A stretch of 11,610 nucleotides of DNA, taken from assembly GCA_027323595.1 (NCBI GenBank), contig DAHWBL010000347.1:1-11610 (forward strand), given 5' to 3'. Below, in pieces: positions 6,420-11,610 of this stretch. The position numbers and the translations under genes are program-made. Positions within the stretch are counted from its first letter, which is position 1, and each line of letters begins with the position of its first letter. The DNA comes from Acetobacteraceae bacterium. Lineage in GTDB: Bacteria; Pseudomonadota; Alphaproteobacteria; Acetobacterales; Acetobacteraceae. Under the pieces are notes generated by a model. The model worked only from the letters and a program-made list of their open reading frames with translations, was not told where the DNA came from and searched no databases.

Positions 6420-9400
6420 TCAGTCGGCGCCGGCGCCGATCTTGTCGGGCCCCAGCTTCTGCGCAAGCGTGGGCAGCCGCGCGGCGCGACGTGGCGACAG
6501 TCGCCGTTGCAGCCGGTCCAGATACAGATAGATGACCGGGGTGGTGTAAAGCGTCAGCGCCTGGCTGAGGATCAGCCCGCCGACCATCGCGAAGCCGAGC
6601 GGGCGACGCAGCTCCGAGCCCGCGCCGGTGCCCAGCATCAGCGGCAGGCCCGACAGCAGTGCGGCCATGGTGGTCATCAGGATCGGGCGAAAGCGCATCA
6701 GGCAGGCCTGGCGGATCGCTTCGAGCGGTTCGAGCCCGGCGCCGCGTTCCGCGCTGATGGCGAAATCCACCATCATGATGCCGTTCTTTTTAACGATGCC
6801 GATCAGCAGGATGACGCCGATCAGCGCGATCACCGACAGATCATAGCCGAACGCCATCAGCATCAGCAGCGCGCCCACGCCGGCGGACGGCAGGGTGGAC
6901 AAGATGGTCAGCGGCAGGATGTAGCTTTCATACAGCACGCCCAGGATGATGTAGACGGTGATCAGCGCCGCGGCGATCAGATATGGCTGGCTCGCCAACG
7001 AGGATTGGAACGCCTGCGCGGTGCCCTGGAAGGTGCCAACCACGGTGCTGGGGGTGCCGATTTTGAGCATCGCCGCGTTGATCGCATCGACCGCCTGGCC
7101 CAGTGCCACGCCCTGCGCGAGGTTGAAGGAGATCGTCACCGACGGGAACTGGCTCTGATGGCTGATCGACAGCGGCTGCACGGGCCGTGTGTTCACATGC
7201 ACGAACGACGACAGCGGCAGGCTCTGGCCGGTGGTGGCGGAGCGCACATAGAGCTTGTCCAGCGTGTCGAGCTTGCCTTGCAGCGCCGGCGGCACTTCGA
7301 GGATCAGGTGGAAGGAGTTCACCTGGCTGAAATACTGGGTGATCTGGCGCTGGCCGAACGCATCATAGAGCGTGTCGTCGATGGTTTGCAGCGCCACCCC
7401 CGAGCGTGAGGCGCGGTCGCGATCGACGGTGAGGGTGGCGGTGACGCCGGCGATCTGCTGGTCGGTGGCGACATCGCGCAGCATCGGCAGGGTGGTGAGC
7501 TGGTCGAGCACCTTGGGCGCCCAACTGTAAAGCTCGGGCGCGTTCGCGTCCTGCAGGGTGAATTGATACTGGGTCTTGGTGGCGTGCGCGCCGACGCGAA
7601 TGTCCTGCGCGGCCTGGAGGAACATGTTGGCGCCGGGCACGCGGGCGAGCTGCGGGCGCAGCCGCGCGATCACCTGCTGCGCGTTGGAGGTTCGCTCGCT
7701 CCATGGCTTCAGGGCCAGGAAGCAATAGCCCTGGTTCTCGGTGCGCGCCGAATAGGTGCCGCCGATCGAGCAGGACCAGTTGGCGATGTCGGGTTCCTTG
7801 TCGAGCACCGCGCCGATCGATTCCTGTCGCCGCGCCATCGCCTCGAACGACACGTCCTGTCCGGCCTCGGAGATGCCCTGGATGATGCCGGTGTCCTGGT
7901 CGGGGAAGAAGCCCTTGGGGATGATGATGTAAAGATACGCCGTGGTGGCGACGGTGGCGAGGAACACCATGAGGGTGATGAACTGGTGGCGCAGCACGAT
8001 ATCGAGCGTGCGCCGATAAAAGCCCAGAATGCCCTCGAAGAAGGCTTCGATCATGCGATAGAGCGCGCCGTGCTTTTCCTCGTGGTGGCCAAGGAAGCGC
8101 GAGCACATCATCGGCGTGAGGGTCAGCGAGATCAGCGCCGACATCACCACCGCGACACCCACGGTCATCGCGAATTCGCGGAACAGGCGTCCCACGATGC
8201 CGCTCATCAGCAGCAGCGGGATGAACACCGCGATCAGCGAGGCGCTGATCGACACGATGGTAAAGCCGATCTCGCCGGCACCCTTGATCGCCGCGTCGAG
8301 CGGGGCCATGCCGTCCTCGATGTGGCGAAAAATATTTTCCAGCATCACGATCGCATCATCGACGACGAAGCCCACCGCGATGGTCAGCGCCATCAGCGAC
8401 AGATTATCGAGGCTGTAGCCGAGCAGATACATCATCGCGAACGTGCCGATCAGCGCGAGCGGCACGGTGACGGACGGGATGATGGTGGCCCACACGTTGC
8501 GCAGGAACACGAAGATCACCAGCACCACGAGCCCGATCGACAGCATCAAGGTGAACTGCACATCCGACACCGAGGCGCGGATGGTGCCGGTGCGGTCGAG
8601 CACGGTGCGCACATGGATCGATGGCGGGATCGAGGCGAGCAGCCGCGGCAGTGCCGCCTGCACGCGGTTGACCACGTCGATGATGTTGGCGTCGGGTGTC
8701 TTGTAGATGATCAGCTGAATGCCGCGTCGGCCGTTCTGCCAGGCGGAGGAATGCGTGTTCTCGGCGTCGTCGATGGCGACGCCGATGTCGCGCACCCGCA
8801 CCGGCGCGCCGTTGCGCCAGGCCAGGATGACGTCCTGATATTCGGCGGCCATGGTGAGCTGGTCGTTGTCATAGACGGTGAACGAGGTGCTCGGGCTTTC
8901 GATGCTGCCCTTGGGCGCGTTGACGGTGGCGTTGGTGAGGGTGTTGCGCACGTCCTCCAGCGTCATGCCCATCGCGGCGAGGCGCGCGGGATCGATCTGG
9001 ATGCGCACCGAACGCTTCTGCTCGCCGCCGATCGCCACCTGCGACACGCCGCGGATCTGCGATATCTGCTGCGACAAAATGGTGTCGGCATAATCATCGA
9101 CCGTGATCAGCGGCAATTCGTCGGACTGCACCGCCAGGATCAGGATCGGCGCGTCGGCCGGGTTGACCTTGCGATAGGTCGGCGGTGTGGGCAGCGCCTT
9201 GGGCAACTGGCCGGAAGCGGCGTTGATCGCCGCCTGGATATCGACGGCGGCGGCGTCGATGTTTTTCTCCAGGTCGAATTGCAGCACGATCTGGCTGATG
9301 CCCAGCACGCTGGTGGAGGTCATCTCGGCAACGCCGGGGATTTGCGAGAACTGCCGTTCGAGCGGTTGTGCCACGGTTGCGGCCATGGTGTCGGGGCTGG

Positions 9401-9560
9401 CGCCGGGCAGGTTGGCGGTGACCTGGATGGTGGGAAATTCGACGCGCGGCAGCGGCGCGACCGGCAGCAGCGGATAGGCCGCGAGCCCGACCAGCAGGAG
9501 GGCGGCCATCAGCAGCGACGTGCCGATCGGGCGACGGATGAACGGCGTCGAGATGCTCAT
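6420..9560 (-). CDS. RND-family multidrug efflux permease (MdtB/MdtC type)
   Basis: Inner-membrane proton/substrate antiporter of the hydrophobe/amphiphile efflux family, 1046 residues, full length for the family. The N-terminus 'FIRRPIGTSLLM' leads into TM1, followed by the porter-domain motifs 'PTIQVTANLPGASPDTM' (43-59) and 'VDIQAAINAA' (106-115). TM4 has the proton-relay pair D401/D402 in 'GFVVDDAIVMLENI', and the second half carries 'GIVKKNGIMMVDFA', the TM10 lysine/asparagine motif. The two-fold repeat of a TM helix, a large periplasmic loop and a TM bundle is complete. The sequence mixes MdtB-like and MdtC-like features ('LPVAPLPRVEFP', 'TYRKVNPADAP'), so I give the class and not a symbol. 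It follows the adaptor gene after 39 bp with GGAGG ten bases before the ATG. It would work with the adaptor and a TolC-like channel not encoded here; substrates are unknown. Confidence 0.96.
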   Translation of the reverse strand: MSISTPFIRRPIGTSLLMAALLLVGLAAYPLLPVAPLPRVEFPTIQVTANLPGASPDTMAATVAQPLERQFSQIPGVAEMTSTSVLGISQIVLQFDLEKNIDAAAVDIQAAINAASGQLPKALPTPPTYRKVNPADAPILILAVQSDELPLITVDDYADTILSQQISQIRGVSQVAIGGEQKRSVRIQIDPARLAAMGMTLEDVRNTLTNATVNAPKGSIESPSTSFTVYDNDQLTMAAEYQDVILAWRNGAPVRVRDIGVAIDDAENTHSSAWQNGRRGIQLIIYKTPDANIIDVVNRVQAALPRLLASIPPSIHVRTVLDRTGTIRASVSDVQFTLMLSIGLVVLVIFVFLRNVWATIIPSVTVPLALIGTFAMMYLLGYSLDNLSLMALTIAVGFVVDDAIVMLENIFRHIEDGMAPLDAAIKGAGEIGFTIVSISASLIAVFIPLLLMSGIVGRLFREFAMTVGVAVVMSALISLTLTPMMCSRFLGHHEEKHGALYRMIEAFFEGILGFYRRTLDIVLRHQFITLMVFLATVATTAYLYIIIPKGFFPDQDTGIIQGISEAGQDVSFEAMARRQESIGAVLDKEPDIANWSCSIGGTYSARTENQGYCFLALKPWSERTSNAQQVIARLRPQLARVPGANMFLQAAQDIRVGAHATKTQYQFTLQDANAPELYSWAPKVLDQLTTLPMLRDVATDQQIAGVTATLTVDRDRASRSGVALQTIDDTLYDAFGQRQITQYFSQVNSFHLILEVPPALQGKLDTLDKLYVRSATTGQSLPLSSFVHVNTRPVQPLSISHQSQFPSVTISFNLAQGVALGQAVDAINAAMLKIGTPSTVVGTFQGTAQAFQSSLASQPYLIAAALITVYIILGVLYESYILPLTILSTLPSAGVGALLMLMAFGYDLSVIALIGVILLIGIVKKNGIMMVDFAISAERGAGLEPLEAIRQACLMRFRPILMTTMAALLSGLPLMLGTGAGSELRRPLGFAMVGGLILSQALTLYTTPVIYLYLDRLQRRLSPRRAARLPTLAQKLGPDKIGAGAD

Positions 9561-9570
9561 GCGGGCGTGG

Positions 9571-9575
9571 CCTCC
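9571..9575 (-). promoter_or_regulatory. Shine-Dalgarno GGAGG of the RND permease gene
   Basis: GGAGG on the minus strand lies ten bases before ATG 9560, the strongest ribosome-binding sequence in this half of the window. It supports the start 'MSISTPFIRRP' and independent translation of the permease within the adaptor-permease transcript. Confidence 0.7.
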
Positions 9576-9599
9576 ATGAAGATGGCGCGCCGCGGCATC

Positions 9600-10739
9600 T
9601 CAGCCACCCGCGCCGGCGATGGTCGGCGCGACGCGCGTGCCGTTCTGCAATTTCGACTGGCCGCTGATGACCACCTTCATGTCGGCGGTCACGCCGCGGC
9701 CGATCACCGCGATCTGCCCGTCATCCTGCACCACATCGACCGGGGTGACCGCCACGGTCTGGTCCGCGGCGACGGTATAGACGAACACGCCGCGCGGGCC
9801 GCGTTGCAGCGCGGTGCTCGGCACCGTCAGCGCGCCGGGCAGCGTGCGCACGAACAGCCGCGCATTGACGAACTGGCCGGGCCATAATTTCTCATCGAGA
9901 TTGCTGAACACCGCCTTGAGCTTATAGGTGCCGGTGGTCTGGTCGATGGTGTTGTCCACCGTCAGCAGGGTGCCGCGGGCCAGCTCGCCATGGTCGTCGG
10001 AGGCAAAGGCCGAGACCGCCAGCGTGCCGCCATGCATCGCCTCCATCACCTGCGGCAGCGTGTCCTGCGGCAGGGTGAAGATCAGCGCGATCGGGTGGAT
10101 CTGAGTGATGGTGACGATGCCCGCGGCGTCGCTCGCGTGGATCAGGTTGCCGACATCGATCATGCGCAGCCCGGCGCGCCCCTCGATCGGCGAGGTGACG
10201 CGGGTGAAGGACAGATTGAGCTGCGCGGTGTCGATCGCGGCGGTGTCGCCCTCGATGTTGGCGACGAGCTGGGCGACGGTGGCGAGCTGGGTGTCCACGC
10301 TTTGGCGTGTCGCGAACTGGCTTTTCGCCAATTCCGAATAGCGCGCCAGATCGAGCCGCGCATTCATCAGTTGCGCCTCGTCGGCGCGCTTCTTGGCCAG
10401 CGCCTGGTCGAGCGCGGCCTGATACGGGCGCGGATCGATCACCGCCAGCAGATCGCCGGGCTTCACCGTCTGGCCCTCGGTGAAATCCACGGTTTGCAGG
10501 GTGCCATCGACGCGGGCGCGTACCAGCACGGACTGGAACGCCTGCACCAGCCCGACATTGCGCAGGATCACCGGCACGTCCGCGCGCGTCACCGGCGCGA
10601 CCCCCGCCGGCACGCCGTTGCCGGGCGACGCAGCCGCCGGCGCCTCGGGGGCGGCGGATTGGGCGAGCGCGCCCGGGCTGCCCGCCAGGAGCACGGCGGC
10701 GGCCAGGGCCAAGGGCGCGATCAGGCGACGATGCTGCAT
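9600..10739 (-). CDS. mdtA: RND efflux periplasmic adaptor (membrane fusion protein), MdtA/MuxA type
   Basis: Periplasmic adaptor joining the RND permease to an outer-membrane channel; 379 residues. A Sec signal peptide (1-26: 'MQHRR', hydrophobic core, ALA before Q27) is followed by a Pro/Ala-rich linker, the first lipoyl/barrel half around 'VRARVDGTLQTVDFTEGQTVKPGDLL' (split at 73-98), an alpha-hairpin (about 103-175), the second lipoyl half 'NLSFTRVTSPIEGRAG' (175-190), and the beta-barrel with the MdtA hallmark 'VDNTIDQTTGTYKLKA' (261-276) and 'WPGQFVNARL' (286-295). There is no lipobox cysteine after the signal, so it is not an AcrA-like lipoprotein. I chose ATG 10739 for the clean signal peptide and an AGG seven bases upstream; the frame is open to GTG 10775, with ATGs at 10742, 10754 and 10769. 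It is the first gene of the efflux pair. The symbol is by family resemblance. Confidence 0.93.
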   Translation of the reverse strand: MQHRRLIAPLALAAAVLLAGSPGALAQSAAPEAPAAASPGNGVPAGVAPVTRADVPVILRNVGLVQAFQSVLVRARVDGTLQTVDFTEGQTVKPGDLLAVIDPRPYQAALDQALAKKRADEAQLMNARLDLARYSELAKSQFATRQSVDTQLATVAQLVANIEGDTAAIDTAQLNLSFTRVTSPIEGRAGLRMIDVGNLIHASDAAGIVTITQIHPIALIFTLPQDTLPQVMEAMHGGTLAVSAFASDDHGELARGTLLTVDNTIDQTTGTYKLKAVFSNLDEKLWPGQFVNARLFVRTLPGALTVPSTALQRGPRGVFVYTVAADQTVAVTPVDVVQDDGQIAVIGRGVTADMKVVISGQSKLQNGTRVAPTIAGAGG

Positions 10740-10767
10740 CATGCAACCTGACATACGGTTATTGCGC

Positions 10768-10796
10768 ATAATCACAAGTATTTTCGCTCCCTCGAA
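10768..10796 (-). promoter_or_regulatory. Possible promoter of the efflux operon
   Basis: On the minus strand TTCGAG (10796-10791), 17 bases, then GATTAT (10773-10768, four of six -10 matches). The -35 is poor. Transcription would begin near 10761, about 20 bases before ATG 10739, which agrees with the chosen start and would exclude the GTG 10775 and ATG 10769 starts. An AT-rich patch in GC-rich DNA also marks this site. Confidence 0.25.
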
Positions 10797-10936
10797 GTCC
10801 CCATGCTCGCATCAAGCCACGTTCGCGGCGCAGCGCCAAGATGGTCGGATTGTCACTGCCGCAGCTGCTCCGACGCAGGAGTAGCAGGTTTCGGGCCAGA
10901 GTTTGCCGTCGTCGCCGTTGGGCGCGCGGTCTTGTG
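10797..10936. other. Spacer between nagA and the efflux operon, no gene seen
   Basis: Between the nagA stop and the efflux promoter region I see no convincing open frame, RNA gene or repeat. Small GC self-complementary pieces such as GGCGCTGCGCC occur near the middle, but none has a T-run, so I cannot name a terminator for nagA here. The efflux genes could be read from their own promoter or by readthrough from nagA. Confidence 0.5.
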
Positions 10937-11610
10937 TTACATTTTGTCGCAAGTGACCTCGGCGCCGCCCTGCCAGACCCGGCGCACCACCAGCCTTGGA
11001 TCGAGCGCGATCATGTCGGCGCGCGCGCCCGCGCCCAGCCGGCCGACATCACCCGCGCCGATCGCCGCCGCGGGGGTTGCGGTGGCCATGCGCAGCGCGG
11101 CCGCCACCGGCACGTCGCATAAATCGACCGCGTTGCGCACCGCCTCGGCGAGGCACAGATGCGCCCCGGCCAGCGTGCCGGCCGCATCGGTGAGCCGCCC
11201 CTCGCGCAGGCCGATGGGCACGCCGTCGAGCAGGAAATGCTCCGGCCCGCCGACGCTGGGCATGGCATCCGACACCACGAACAGCCGCTCCGGCCCGAGC
11301 AGGCGAAAGGCCAGCCTGGCATTGGCCGGATGCACGTGCTGCCCGTCGAGGATGATGCCGGCGAACAGCGCGTCCATGCCCAGCGTGGCGCCGACCAGGC
11401 CGGGCGCGCGCGGGCCGATCTGGCGCATCGCGTTGAACAGATGCGTGCTGCCGCGCAGCCCCTGCGCACGCGCGGCGACCATGTCGTCCCAGTCGGCCTC
11501 GCTGTGGCCGGCGAACACCACCGCGCCGGTCGCGACCAGCCGGGCGAGCGCGCCGGCGGGCAGGGTTTCGGGCGCGAGGGTGACCAGCAGATGGCCGACC
11601 CGCGGCGGCC
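10937..11610 (-). CDS. nagA: N-acetylglucosamine-6-phosphate deacetylase (3' part, runs off the window)
   Basis: Cytoplasmic amidohydrolase that deacetylates GlcNAc-6-phosphate to glucosamine-6-phosphate in amino-sugar catabolism and cell-wall recycling. The frame is open from the right edge; 223 residues are present, and about 150 N-terminal residues of the usual 380 lie outside, including the first metal-binding glutamate. Visible motifs: 'LVTLAPE' near the edge, 'AGHSEAD' (histidine codon 11506-11504), 'STHLFNAM' (histidine at 11443-11441), 'GIILDGQHVHP', 'VVSDAMPSVGG' (catalytic aspartate at 11269-11267) and 'GTLAGA'. These are the metal/substrate histidines and the catalytic aspartate of the family. 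A GTG at 11521 could look like a start, but the family sequence continues upstream of it, so it is internal. The gene ends in TAA 198 bases before the adaptor ATG on the same strand; no functional tie to efflux is evident. Confidence 0.94.
   Translation of the reverse strand, partial: PPRVGHLLVTLAPETLPAGALARLVATGAVVFAGHSEADWDDMVAARAQGLRGSTHLFNAMRQIGPRAPGLVGATLGMDALFAGIILDGQHVHPANARLAFRLLGPERLFVVSDAMPSVGGPEHFLLDGVPIGLREGRLTDAAGTLAGAHLCLAEAVRNAVDLCDVPVAAALRMATATPAAAIGAGDVGRLGAGARADMIALDPRLVVRRVWQGGAEVTCDKM

Noticed and set aside
5994..7409. A 471-codon plus-strand frame crossing the kinase/permease spacer
   Set aside because: Arg/Gln/His-rich with no motif; antisense to two secure genes.
7563..9887. 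A 774-codon plus-strand frame opposite the RND permease and the adaptor's 3' end
   Set aside because: Rich in His, Asp, Gln and Arg, no recognisable domain, and it crosses the boundary between two real genes. It is a mirror of their codon bias.
10759..10771. TTAT-N5-ATAA near-palindrome at the efflux promoter as an operator
   Set aside because: The arms are only four AT-rich bases and the symmetry does not extend outward; this is too little to claim an operator.
10841..11122. A 93-codon plus-strand frame over the nagA 3' end and spacer
   Set aside because: Very arginine-rich, mostly antisense to nagA, with no ribosome binding site or family character.
11519..11521. GTG as the start of nagA
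   Set aside because: The frame stays open to the right edge and upstream residues ('LVTLAPE') match NagA, so the gene continues beyond the window.

Overview
The window is high-GC, densely coded bacterial chromosome that looks alphaproteobacterial. The lepB-rnc-era-recO order, the 'GAPNAGKST' form of the Era P-loop, a RecO with no zinc-ribbon cysteine set and the CTTGAC-type -35 box all fit that class. Rhodospirillales/Acetobacterales is my best guess from the LepB and RecO sequences, but I cannot confirm it without a search. Codon use and GC look even throughout. I see no insertion sequence, prophage gene, tRNA, rRNA or CRISPR array.

Left part (1-4075): the 5' part of phnM (carbon-phosphorus lyase pathway amidohydrolase) runs leftward off the window. 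Across a 148-bp divergent spacer, a tight rightward operon begins: lepB (signal peptidase I), rnc (RNase III), era (ribosome-assembly GTPase) and recO (recombination mediator). lepB/rnc and rnc/era overlap by 4 bp (GTGA and ATGA), and era/recO are 4 bp apart, so the four genes are probably co-transcribed and partly translationally coupled. This is a housekeeping cluster for secretion, RNA processing, ribosome maturation and DNA repair.

Right part (4076-11610), all on the minus strand. Reading in the direction of transcription from the right edge: the 3' part of nagA (GlcNAc-6-phosphate deacetylase), a 197-bp spacer, an MdtA-type periplasmic adaptor, an MdtB/MdtC-type RND efflux permease, and a hybrid sensor histidine kinase with a periplasmic dCache-like sensor and a C-terminal receiver domain. 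Adaptor and permease (39-bp gap, clear Shine-Dalgarno) form a drug/solute efflux pair. There is no outer-membrane channel gene in the window and only one permease, unlike the two-permease mdtABC layout. The kinase follows the permease after 139 bp and may have its own promoter. Its stop codon abuts the recO stop with no base between them.

I did not find evidence of a new kind of biological system; most of the window is recognisable. The points most worth a second look are the inverted repeat between two back-to-back TTGACT boxes in the phnM/lepB spacer, the zero-gap convergent recO/kinase junction, and the kinase placed behind an efflux pump with no response-regulator gene beside it.
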